A stretch of DNA of 64,000 nucleotides from Williamsia sp. DF01-3 (GTDB lineage: Bacteria; Actinomycetota; Actinomycetes; Mycobacteriales; Mycobacteriaceae), in NCBI RefSeq assembly GCF_023051145.1, contig NZ_JALKFS010000005.1, forward strand, positions 248,001 to 312,000. The letters are read 5' to 3'. Numbering within the stretch: position 1 is the first letter of the stretch; each line of letters starts with the position of its first letter. Shown here piece after piece: positions 17,635-25,250 of this stretch. Under the pieces are notes generated by a model, which saw nothing but the letters and a program-made list of their open reading frames with translations, was not told where the DNA came from and searched no databases. The position numbers and the translations under genes are program-made.

Positions 17635-18050
17635 CCACGGAAAGTACTCAGACCCGACGCGCGCGATTCCGAACCTGGCGGACACAACGACCGTTCTGGG
17701 GCGCTACCTTGCTCATCCTGTCAGGTCTGTGCCTGCTGCTACCCGCCTACACGACCATCCACGTCGGCGACGTCCTTGTCACCATCAGCACCATCTCCGG
17801 GGTATCCACCCTGTTGCTCGGCGCGCTGATGTTGCTGTGCGGAGTGGCTTCGTTGTTGCGTCCGAGCGTGAAGTTGCCCGCGGGTGTCAGCGCCATGATC
17901 ATCGCGCTGGTGGCACTACCGGCAGCCAACTTCGGCGGATTCATCATCGGAACGTTGCTGGGCATCGTGGGTGCGAGCCTGTTGTTGGCGTGGGCTAATG
18001 CCCCACGTTCACCGGTCTCGGCAGAAAGCGCGACCGACCGCCACGCGTAG
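17628..18050 (+). CDS. DUF6114 family membrane protein
   Basis: The 140-residue protein starts with a TTG inside the end of the DUF6230 gene; AAGGGA stands 8 bases upstream of it. It has four transmembrane helices (about residues 25-43, 49-72, 79-101, 104-122) after a charged N-terminus, RRARFRTWRTQRPFWGATLL. The overlap implies translational coupling and probably a complex with the exported DUF6230 partner. No function is known for either. Confidence 0.8.
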   Translation: MLTTESTQTRRARFRTWRTQRPFWGATLLILSGLCLLLPAYTTIHVGDVLVTISTISGVSTLLLGALMLLCGVASLLRPSVKLPAGVSAMIIALVALPAANFGGFIIGTLLGIVGASLLLAWANAPRSPVSAESATDRHA

Positions 18051-18584
18051 GGCCGATCGTCGTCGGTTGTGGTCCTTCGGGCTGTCGTCACCGGTTGCGG
18101 TGTAGACGATGGCATTCTGCGCCCAGGTACTCGCCAGCGCGATAAGCATGGACCACAAGTCTTCCGCACCTACATCGTCGACGAGGATCCCGCGAGTCTG
18201 GCTTTCCGAGATCGCTTGGAGCACATCGGCATCACGGTTCGGTAGGTGTGCGAAGAGGGCGCCGGTGGGCGTGCGCTCCAACCTTGCCCATGACAACAAC
18301 CGAACAAGATACGGGTCCTCGAGATACATGTCGTAAAGACGTACGGCGTACCCCGGGAGATCGTCCGCGTCAAACGGCACGGTGTCCACATCGGCATCAA
18401 CACGCGCAGCAAAGACGGCGTCGAACAACTTGTCCTTGCTACCGAAGTAGCTGTAGATCTGCGACTTGTTGATCGGGGTGGTGGCAGCGATCCGGTCGAC
18501 CCGGGCGCCGGCGATCCCGTAGGCCGCGAACTCCGCGGTGGCCGCAGCCAGTATTCGCCGCCTGGTCTCTGATGCGTCGCCCAT
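18009..18584 (-). CDS. TetR-family transcriptional regulator
   Basis: The 191-residue protein has the TetR helix-turn-helix near its N-terminus (RRRILAAATAEFAAYGIAGA, then INKSQIYSYFGSKDKLFDAV). The C-terminal ligand domain ends in VGRAFCRDR. Its 3' end overlaps the 3' end of the convergent DUF6114 gene by 42 bases. It is divergent from the alcohol dehydrogenase at 18686, with two CCAAC/GTTGG palindromes between them, so it probably controls itself and that gene. Confidence 0.93.
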   Translation of the reverse strand: MGDASETRRRILAAATAEFAAYGIAGARVDRIAATTPINKSQIYSYFGSKDKLFDAVFAARVDADVDTVPFDADDLPGYAVRLYDMYLEDPYLVRLLSWARLERTPTGALFAHLPNRDADVLQAISESQTRGILVDDVGAEDLWSMLIALASTWAQNAIVYTATGDDSPKDHNRRRSALRVAVGRAFCRDR

Positions 18585-18603
18585 GAACGCCCACTCTACC
18601 CAA

Positions 18604-18663
18604 AACCAACTCGTTGGTTGCCACGACGCAGGCGACCGCCTACTGTCGGATCCAACTGGTTGG
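18604..18663. promoter_or_regulatory. Two palindromic operators between TetR and alcohol dehydrogenase genes
   Basis: AACCAAC-TC-GTTGGTT (18604-18619, perfect 7-bp arms) and CCAAC-TG-GTTGG (18652-18663) share the CCAAC-N2-GTTGG core. They lie 20 bases from the TetR start and 22 bases from the dehydrogenase start. This is the expected operator layout for the divergent TetR protein. Confidence 0.75.
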
Positions 18664-18685
18664 TTGGTTATTGAGATGAGGACAC

Positions 18686-19747
18686 ATGCGAACAGTCACG
18701 GGCTATCGAGCGAGCACGACAACGTCAGGTCTCGAACCCTTCCGCTTCGAGAGGCGAGAGCTCAGGGATGACGATGTCGCGGTACAGGTCACGTTCTGCG
18801 GGGTCTGTCATACCGACCTGCACGCGGTGCGCAACTCTGCGCCCGACCGGGACTCGTCCCCCGTGGTCCCCGGTCACGAGTTCGTCGGGACAGTCACCGC
18901 GGTGGGAGGGGCGGTCACCGCATTCGAAGTGGGCGATGGGGTTGCGGTGGGCAACATCGTCGACTCGTGCGGAGACTGCGACATGTGCGGGGTGGGTCAG
19001 GAGAACTTCTGCCGAAACTATCCGACCTTGACCTATGGGGGCACCGACCGACGTGACGGTTCGACAACCTTGGGTGCGTACTCCACCGAGTACGTTGTGC
19101 GCGACCGCTTTGTCTACCACCGTCCTTCGCTCCTCGACCCCGCAGCAGTGGCGCCTCTGATGTGCGCGGGTATCACGGTGTGGGAACCGTTGCGCAGCAA
19201 CTCTGTCGGTCCGGGCATGTCGGTCGGTGTGGTGGGAGCCGGCGGCCTCGGCCACATGGCCGTCAAGTTGGCGAATGCGCTCGGCGCCGAGGTCACGGTG
19301 TTCACGACGTCAACCGGAAAGGCCGAGGACGCTTCTCGGCTCGGCGCCCACCGCGTGGTGATCTCGACCGATTCCGCCTCGATGGCGGAGATGACCGGGA
19401 AGCTCGACCTCATCATCGACTGCGTGCCGGTGGAGCACGACCCGGCCCCGTATCTCCGCTGCCTCGCTCTGGACGGAACCCTCTGCGTGGTGGGGCATCT
19501 CGGGCCGATGACGGTTGACACCGTCGACCTACTGATCGGCCGCAAGAGCCTCTCCTCTGCGGGCAGCGGCGGCCGCAGACACACGCAGGACCTGCTCGAC
19601 TTCTGCGGTGAGTACAACATCACCGCAGATGTCGAAGTGCTGCCTTCACGCCAGGTGAACGAGGCATTGGAGCGGTTGTCTCGCAACGATGTGCGTTACC
19701 GATTTGTCCTCGACATGGCCGATACCGCCGAATTCAGCCGAGGCTGA
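18686..19747 (+). CDS. Zinc-dependent alcohol dehydrogenase, cinnamyl-alcohol (CAD/YahK) type
   Basis: The 353-residue MDR enzyme has the catalytic zinc ligands in FCGVCHTDLHAV and PGHEFVG, the structural zinc set CGDCDMCGVGQENFC (about residues 95-109), and a Rossmann motif VGVVGAGGLGHMAVKLA. The CAD pattern suggests NADPH-linked reduction of aldehydes. It is divergent from the TetR gene at 18584 and has matching operators upstream. Its 3' end overlaps the end of the convergent MDR gene by 14 bases. Confidence 0.92.
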   Translation: MRTVTGYRASTTTSGLEPFRFERRELRDDDVAVQVTFCGVCHTDLHAVRNSAPDRDSSPVVPGHEFVGTVTAVGGAVTAFEVGDGVAVGNIVDSCGDCDMCGVGQENFCRNYPTLTYGGTDRRDGSTTLGAYSTEYVVRDRFVYHRPSLLDPAAVAPLMCAGITVWEPLRSNSVGPGMSVGVVGAGGLGHMAVKLANALGAEVTVFTTSTGKAEDASRLGAHRVVISTDSASMAEMTGKLDLIIDCVPVEHDPAPYLRCLALDGTLCVVGHLGPMTVDTVDLLIGRKSLSSAGSGGRRHTQDLLDFCGEYNITADVEVLPSRQVNEALERLSRNDVRYRFVLDMADTAEFSRG

Positions 19748-20750
19748 CCAACATCTTGCCGACGTTTCCGCCGCCGAGCATCGACAGGAAAGCGCCCACG
19801 GCGTTGTCCAGACCGGCGTAGATGGTGGATTCGGCGACCAGTTCGCCCGCCGCAAGCCAGCCGACAACCCGATCCTCGAACTCGGCCCTCAGATCTTCGT
19901 GGTCACGGACGATGAAGCCACGCAGGGTGATTCGCTTCAGGATGGCGTTCATCAACACGTCGATGGCCGGACGGTCCGGACCTCCGTTGGAGATCATCCC
20001 GCACAACGCAACTCGGCCTCCGACCTTCAGAGACGACAGTGCGGCGACAAGATGGTCTCCACCGACGTTGTCGAAGTAGAGGTCGATGCCATCGGGAGCC
20101 GCGGCCCCCAGAGCCGAACCGACCGGCTCTCTGCGATAGTCGATGCCCGCGTCGAAGCCGAGATCCTCTGTGAGCCTCGTCGCTTTCGCCGGGCCTCCCG
20201 CGCTGCCGATCACGGTGCGCGCACCCATCAATCGGGCGAACTGCCCGGCTGTGCTGCCGACCGCACCGGCGGCAGCCGAGACGAAGACGTCGTCGCCCGG
20301 ACGTAACTCGCCCGCGCGGACCAAACCTGCGTAAGCGGTGAAACCTGTTTGCCCCAGCGCCCCGAGCCAGTGGTGCAGTTCGACCCCCCGGGGTTCGATG
20401 ACCGCCGCGGCGGAAGCGTCGACCACGGCGTGTTCGCGCCAGCCCAACCGGTGGCGAACGTACGACCCGTTCGGGATCAGGCTGTTCCCGGCAACCACCA
20501 CACCCAGCGCCGAGCCGTCCAGCGGGGCATCGACCTGGAAGTTGGTGGTGTAGTGCATCTCCGAAGTCCCCAGACGGCCCCGCATCGACGGGTCGACACT
20601 CATGAACAGGTTCTGCACCAGCACCTGATCGCCCGAGATCTCGGGTACCGCCGTCTCACGAACCTCAAAATGCTCTGGACGGGGCTCCCCGTCTGCCGGC
20701 CGCTCCTTCAAGAAGACCGCCCGCGTGGTGGTGATGACACCGCTGCTCAC
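19734..20750 (-). CDS. NADP-dependent zinc-independent MDR oxidoreductase (CurA/leukotriene reductase type)
   Basis: The 338-residue protein matches the prostaglandin/alkenal reductase group: VFLKERPADGEPRPEHFEV, the VDPSMRGRL motif, GLGQTGFTAYAGL-like segment and the nucleotide-binding VFVSAAAGAVGSTAGQFARL, then IDLYFDNVGG. No zinc ligands are present. These enzymes reduce the double bond of enones or enals. I place the start at a GTG (20750-20748) that overlaps the upstream stop in GTGA, which indicates coupling to the PEP-domain gene; a much longer frame inside that gene is rejected. Confidence 0.88.
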   Translation of the reverse strand: MSSGVITTTRAVFLKERPADGEPRPEHFEVRETAVPEISGDQVLVQNLFMSVDPSMRGRLGTSEMHYTTNFQVDAPLDGSALGVVVAGNSLIPNGSYVRHRLGWREHAVVDASAAAVIEPRGVELHHWLGALGQTGFTAYAGLVRAGELRPGDDVFVSAAAGAVGSTAGQFARLMGARTVIGSAGGPAKATRLTEDLGFDAGIDYRREPVGSALGAAAPDGIDLYFDNVGGDHLVAALSSLKVGGRVALCGMISNGGPDRPAIDVLMNAILKRITLRGFIVRDHEDLRAEFEDRVVGWLAAGELVAESTIYAGLDNAVGAFLSMLGGGNVGKMLVSLG

Positions 20751-22471
20751 GGCAGCTCCAGGATTGTTACCGTGCCCTTGGAGCCATCGACCTCGACCAG
20801 CGCGCCGTCCGGGATCCGTCGGGTGGCAGCGGGAACGCCCGCTGTGCAGGCGATTCCGAGCTCGCGGCTGACGATCATGGCGTGCGAACCCATGGCACCC
20901 ACGTCGGTGATCGCACCGGCCGACACCATGAAGAGCGGAGTCCACGACGGATCGGTCTGCGGCGCGACGAGGATCTCGCCGACCTCGAACGTATCGAGTG
21001 CGTCCATCGAGGTGATGACGCGGGTGCGCCCGGTGGTGATGCCCGGAGAAGCACCCGAACCCTGCAGCACGTCACCCACTTTCACACCCTCGACGACCGA
21101 TTCGCCCTTGCGCTTGAGACCCGACAACGGGGGCATCGGCTCCCGGGTGTCAAGGAACGTCGGCAGTTCCAGTCCGAACAGCTCGCGCCATTGCCGGTGC
21201 CGGCCGGCCAGTGTTCGTGTCATCGACTCCGGCGCGCTGGCCAGGGCGTCGAGCTCGTCGTCGACTGCCATGAAGACGTGGTCGGGCGACTCGAGATGAC
21301 CCTGCGCGTGCAGACGTCGACCCAACTCGACCAGCGGGACACGTGCCTCGTGCAACACCTTGATGCAGTTGGTCTTTGCCCGTTCACGCCACGCTGCGAA
21401 CCGCCGGGCCGATGCGACCGCAGCGTCGAGAGTCGCGAGTGCCTCGGCGTCGTCACCCACGATGGCCCGGGCACGCGCCAACGCGTCGTCGGTGGCGGAC
21501 GCATGTTCCGACAGCCGGGCGGCGGGTGATGCCGAATCGTCTTGCAGCCGGAGGCGATCGATCAGTGAGAAGACCAGGTCGGGCTTGGTCTCCCAGGAGA
21601 CCGAACCGAGGTCCCACTCGTTCGGTCCTCGGTATCCGAAGTCGAGGAGGAACTGCTCGAGCGACGCGTCGAACTTCGGATCGATGCCGGCGATCCGCGC
21701 ACCCACCCCGGCGACGCCGCCGTCGAAGGCCGCCATCAGCTGCTCGTCGGCGCGGACGAGGCGGCCGAGCTCCCACAACGCATACGACGGCAGGGCCGAA
21801 TCGACGTCGCCGGCCGAACCGACAAGCGTCACGATGAGGTCCTGATGATCGGCACCCAGCAGTTGGCCGAGCACGGCGGGGCCGACAGCGGCGCAGTTGG
21901 TGGCCACCACCTCGCCACGCCAGGCGACCCGCTCCAGCGGCATCACCGAACGTGCTCGCGCGACGAGGGCCGCGGGGGTCAGCGACGCGAGATCGGGCCG
22001 CTCGGTGCGCAGTCGGTCCGCGAGCGTTCGATCTTCCTCCAATTCCGGGAAGGTTTCTGTAGAGAGCGCCCAGGCATTGCGGTCGGCCAGACGGCGGCTG
22101 GCGTCTGCGTTCTCGTCGTCCGGATGTCCGACGTAGGCGGGGATGTCGGGGTCGCCGCCGTACCAGAGCTGGTCTACCAACTCCACCGGCAGTCCACCGC
22201 GGATCCCGACGAGCCGCGACATCGAGAGGTTGATGTACAGGTGGCCGTAGAAGATGCCGGATGACGCGGCCACATCAGGCTTCTCTGCCAGTGAATAGCT
22301 GCCCAAGCTGGCGTAACCGAAGTTCCAACCGGGCAAGATGTTCTGGATCCATCCGAGATCGGCGCCCAGCGGGGTGATCGGATCGGACAGCACGTCGCTG
22401 GCGTTCAGCCGGGTGTACACGGGCAGGCGGTTGCTGGGATCGGTATCGACCAGCCAACGTTCTTCGGTCAT
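20747..22471 (-). CDS. PEP-utiliser mobile (phosphohistidine) domain protein lacking an ATP-grasp domain
   Basis: The 574-residue protein ends in a swivelling phosphohistidine domain: GDVLQGSGASPGITTGRTRV (about 472-491), then the phospho-acceptor His530 in GAMGSHAMIVSRELG and IPDGALVEVDGSKGTVTI. The first 460 residues resemble the substrate-binding middle region of rifampin phosphotransferase/phenylphosphate-synthase-like proteins, but the N-terminal ATP-grasp (PEP/pyruvate-binding) domain is absent. The chain starts directly with WLVDTDPSNRLPVYTRLNAS. It would need a separate phosphoryl donor protein. It is coupled to the MDR gene downstream and diverges from an SDR gene. Confidence 0.8.
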   Translation of the reverse strand: MTEERWLVDTDPSNRLPVYTRLNASDVLSDPITPLGADLGWIQNILPGWNFGYASLGSYSLAEKPDVAASSGIFYGHLYINLSMSRLVGIRGGLPVELVDQLWYGGDPDIPAYVGHPDDENADASRRLADRNAWALSTETFPELEEDRTLADRLRTERPDLASLTPAALVARARSVMPLERVAWRGEVVATNCAAVGPAVLGQLLGADHQDLIVTLVGSAGDVDSALPSYALWELGRLVRADEQLMAAFDGGVAGVGARIAGIDPKFDASLEQFLLDFGYRGPNEWDLGSVSWETKPDLVFSLIDRLRLQDDSASPAARLSEHASATDDALARARAIVGDDAEALATLDAAVASARRFAAWRERAKTNCIKVLHEARVPLVELGRRLHAQGHLESPDHVFMAVDDELDALASAPESMTRTLAGRHRQWRELFGLELPTFLDTREPMPPLSGLKRKGESVVEGVKVGDVLQGSGASPGITTGRTRVITSMDALDTFEVGEILVAPQTDPSWTPLFMVSAGAITDVGAMGSHAMIVSRELGIACTAGVPAATRRIPDGALVEVDGSKGTVTILELP

Positions 22472-22543
22472 CTCATCTCGACTCTTAGATAGTTTCTATA
22501 TTTTGGATGCAGTACGGTGTGTGACATGTAACACTGTACTGAG

Positions 22544-22569
22544 ACTGTAGACGAATACAAGTAACTTGT
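22544..22569. promoter_or_regulatory. Shared 20-bp element overlapping a 13-bp palindrome, PEP-domain/SDR divergent promoter
   Basis: 22544-22563 is the second copy of the element at 11101 (17/20 identical). Overlapping it, ACAAGTAACTTGT (22557-22569) is a perfect odd-centred palindrome, and its right part belongs to the recurring TAACTTG motif. It stands 36 bases before the SDR ATG and 73 bases before the PEP-domain gene, a good place for an operator controlling both. Confidence 0.55.
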
Positions 22570-22605
22570 CTGCACTCAACCGACCGTTGGTTCAAGGGAG
22601 ATTTG

Positions 22606-23382
22606 ATGAAGCTGCAAGACAAGGTCGTCGCCATCACCGGCGGTACTCAGGGCATTGGACGAGGGATCGCCGAGGCGGCTCTCGCCGAGGGCGCCAAGGT
22701 GGCGCTCAACGGACGGTCGGCCGAGAAGGGCGAGAAGGCACTGGCCGATCTCGGAGTCGGCGAGCGAGCCGCGTTCTTCCCCGGCGACGTGACCGTACAG
22801 GCGGACGTCGAGGACTTCATCGAGCAGACGGTCGCCACGTTCGGACGCATCGACGTGCTGGTCAACAATGCCGGTGGCGCCAAAGATCTTCAGCCCACCG
22901 CCAAGCTCACCGATGACGAGTGGAACCTGGTGATGAACTGGAACCTCAACGCCAACTTCTGGGCCACCCGCCGCGCGCTGCAGCACATGCTCCCGGCCAA
23001 GTACGGACGCATCATCAACATCTCGTCGGTGGAGGGCAAGCAGGGTAAGCCTGTGTTCACCGCCTACGTCGCCGCCAAGCACGCGATCAACGGGATGACC
23101 AAATCGATCGCTCGGGAGGTGGGCACCGAAGGCATCACCGTGAACGCGATCTGCCCGGGCCTTGTGATCACCGACATCATCAAGGACAACGGCCCCGCCA
23201 CCGCCGAAGCGATGGGTATGTCGTTCGAAGAGATGGTTGCCCTGTTCGCCGAGGAGTCGGCGATCAAGCGGCCCAATACAGTCGAGGAAGTTGCCGCGAT
23301 GGCGATGCTGCTCGCCTCGGACGCGGGTGCCGGAATCACCGGGGCGCTGCTCAGCGTCGACGGCGGCACCGCGTCCTACTGA
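22606..23382 (+). CDS. Short-chain dehydrogenase/reductase (FabG-like)
   Basis: The 258-residue SDR has the cofactor motif TGGTQGIGRGIAEA, the NNAG motif (LVNNAGGAKDL), the catalytic Ser in INISSVEGKQG and Tyr/Lys in YVAAKHAINGMT, and ends in LSVDGGTASY. It likely oxidises or reduces a hydroxy/keto group in the cluster's pathway. AAGGGAG stands before the ATG. It diverges from the PEP-domain gene across a palindrome-bearing promoter region. Confidence 0.93.
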   Translation: MKLQDKVVAITGGTQGIGRGIAEAALAEGAKVALNGRSAEKGEKALADLGVGERAAFFPGDVTVQADVEDFIEQTVATFGRIDVLVNNAGGAKDLQPTAKLTDDEWNLVMNWNLNANFWATRRALQHMLPAKYGRIINISSVEGKQGKPVFTAYVAAKHAINGMTKSIAREVGTEGITVNAICPGLVITDIIKDNGPATAEAMGMSFEEMVALFAEESAIKRPNTVEEVAAMAMLLASDAGAGITGALLSVDGGTASY

Positions 23383-23410
23383 CTTCACCGGACTTCGCCG
23401 GACTTCTCCG
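23381..23410 (+). repeat. Three tandem 10-bp units after the SDR stop codon
   Basis: GACTTCACCG, GACTTCGCCG and GACTTCTCCG follow one another directly; only base 7 varies. The first unit begins inside the SDR stop codon. Such short arrays can expand or contract by slippage. Confidence 0.7.
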
Positions 23411-23426
23411 ACCACGGAGGAGAGAC

Positions 23427-23462
23427 AACCCACCGGTCGAGCCGCACATCGACCGGTGGGTT
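23427..23462 (+). terminator. Strong hairpin after the SDR gene
   Basis: A perfect 14-bp stem (AACCCACCGGTCGA and its complement) with an 8-base loop lies 44 bases after the SDR stop and 85 bases before the next ATG. No U tract follows. It is a likely terminator insulating the hydrolase gene. Confidence 0.75.
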
Positions 23463-23547
23463 CACTGTCCGATAGACCCGCGCCACCTCTGCGGTGTGAC
23501 CTACGATTGCTCATCATGGACACACCCACGGCGCCTGTCGGCCACCG

Positions 23548-24438
23548 ATGATCGGCCGCATCCGAAACCGCGCCGAGTTCCATCCCGACCTGCGCTTGGC
23601 ATCGATGCTGTTGCCGCCTCGACTGGTCAGCCGTCGGACCTTGCCGGTCATGCGGAAATTGAGGACCATCCTCCCCTCGGCGGAAGATGTGGAAGTTCAC
23701 CAGCTCGAGTCAGGCGCCTCTGCGCGGGTGTTCAGGCATCCGGGTACCGGCGCACCATCGCCTGCACTTCTGTGGATACACGGTGGCGGATACGTCATCG
23801 GTGCAGCCGCGCAGGACGACGGCCTCTGCCGTGCCTTCGCCGAGAAGCTCGCCGCGACAGTGGTTTCCGTGGACTATCGGCTGGCTCCGGACAATCCGTA
23901 TCCTGCCGCACTCGACGACTGCGACGCCACCCTGGAATGGATGGCCACTCAGCCGGACATCGACCCTGCCAACATCGCAATCGGTGGGGCCAGCGCAGGA
24001 GGTGGGCTGGCGGCGGCACTGGCGTTGCGTGCTGCCGACCGCGGCGGGATCAGCCCGGTGCTGCAGCTCCTGTCGTATCCAATGCTCGACGACCGCTCCG
24101 AGACACCTGATCGACATCATCGGCTGTGGGACGCGCAGAGCAATCGTTTCGGCTGGCAGAGCTACCTCGGCGACGCCGATCCGGTGACGGCGGTGCCGGC
24201 ACGTCGCGAGAACCTCAGCGGCGTCGCGCCGGCATGGATCGGGGTCGGCACACTCGATCTGTTCTTCGACGAGGACAAGAGGTACGCCGAGCGCCTTGAG
24301 GAAGCCGGCGTGCCGTGTGAGTTCGTCACCGTACCGGGCGCCTTCCACGGGTTCGATCTGGTGGCGCGGCGCGCAGAGGTGTCCAGGACGTACTTCGGAT
24401 CGCAATGTGATGCTCTGAGAAGAGCTTTCGCAGGTTAG
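23548..24438 (+). CDS. Alpha/beta hydrolase of the hormone-sensitive-lipase (acetyl esterase) family
   Basis: The 296-residue enzyme has the HSL oxyanion motif LLWIHGGGYVIG (about residue 75), the nucleophile Ser in GGASAGGGLAA, the Asp in GTLDLFFDED and the His in PGAFHGFDL. It hydrolyses short acyl esters. No clear Shine-Dalgarno precedes the ATG. Its stop codon overlaps the stop of the convergent ThuA-like gene. Confidence 0.9.
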   Translation: MIGRIRNRAEFHPDLRLASMLLPPRLVSRRTLPVMRKLRTILPSAEDVEVHQLESGASARVFRHPGTGAPSPALLWIHGGGYVIGAAAQDDGLCRAFAEKLAATVVSVDYRLAPDNPYPAALDDCDATLEWMATQPDIDPANIAIGGASAGGGLAAALALRAADRGGISPVLQLLSYPMLDDRSETPDRHHRLWDAQSNRFGWQSYLGDADPVTAVPARRENLSGVAPAWIGVGTLDLFFDEDKRYAERLEEAGVPCEFVTVPGAFHGFDLVARRAEVSRTYFGSQCDALRRAFAG

Positions 24439-25217
24439 GCAGGCTCCGGGCTGATCAGCCCGGTGATGGCCCATTCGAGGCACCGCGCCAGGATGGTGTC
24501 GAATTGGGGTACCACCCAGCTGCCCCGGTCCACCTTGCCGAGGTCGTCGATGCCCAGGTCCTGTACGTCGAATCGTCCCCGGCAGTGACCGAGAGTGAAG
24601 TAGCAGACCGTTCCATCGCCGTGGTCCTTGAGGTACAAGACGGGCCGGGGCTCGTCCACACTGGTGTGCCCTTCCTCGAAACCCGTTGATGCACCGACGA
24701 ACCGGGTGTGCGCCAGCACCTGAATGGGTGGGTGCAGTTCGCTGATGTACAACTCGTCGGTCACCTCGAACGGTTCTACGTCGGCCACGAACGGGTGGTC
24801 AGGATCGGTGATCTCGACGAGGTACGGCGCGATCGGCGGGTGTCCCAGGAACTGACTGCCGATCACAGCCGGCAGGTCACCCATCGACCTGGGGGTCACG
24901 TACTTACTCGGACTTCCCGGCGCCGTCGGCTCGATCGCCGCGTTGGTCCCGTGCAGGGCGAGCCATCTCCCGCCGCGTCCGACGAAGTCGATCAGTGCTT
25001 GTTGCTGGCCGACGTCGGGAACCACGTTGCACGTATAGGTGATCAGCAGGTCCGCCGAGTCGATCGCTTCGAGACAGTCGTAGTTCTCGAAGACGCGGGT
25101 ACGCACGTGCTCGTAGTCCGCCAAGGCCGAAAGCAGTTGCAGGCGAGCATAGTCGAAGTCGTGCCATTGGCCACCACACACCAGTACCGCGTCGATACGG
25201 CCCGAGGGTCCGGACAT
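24435..25217 (-). CDS. ThuA-like domain protein (first of two)
   Basis: The 260-residue product has the class-I-glutamine-amidotransferase-like ThuA fold: AVLVCGGQWHDFDYARLQLL at the start, LLITYTCNVVPDVGQQQALIDF, GGRWLALHGTNA and a YFTLGHCRG segment near the end. ThuA domains occur with sugar-utilisation and oxidoreductase genes, but their reaction is not established. ATG 25217 follows AGAGGAA; a TTG-like longer start is rejected. It is the last gene of the leftward TetR-phosphatase-SDR-Lpd set, 33 bases after lpd. A second ThuA-like gene is at 29959. Confidence 0.85.
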   Translation of the reverse strand: MSGPSGRIDAVLVCGGQWHDFDYARLQLLSALADYEHVRTRVFENYDCLEAIDSADLLITYTCNVVPDVGQQQALIDFVGRGGRWLALHGTNAAIEPTAPGSPSKYVTPRSMGDLPAVIGSQFLGHPPIAPYLVEITDPDHPFVADVEPFEVTDELYISELHPPIQVLAHTRFVGASTGFEEGHTSVDEPRPVLYLKDHGDGTVCYFTLGHCRGRFDVQDLGIDDLGKVDRGSWVVPQFDTILARCLEWAITGLISPEPA

Positions 25218-25250
25218 GTGTTCCTCTTTCCGCGTGAACCGGTACAAGGT

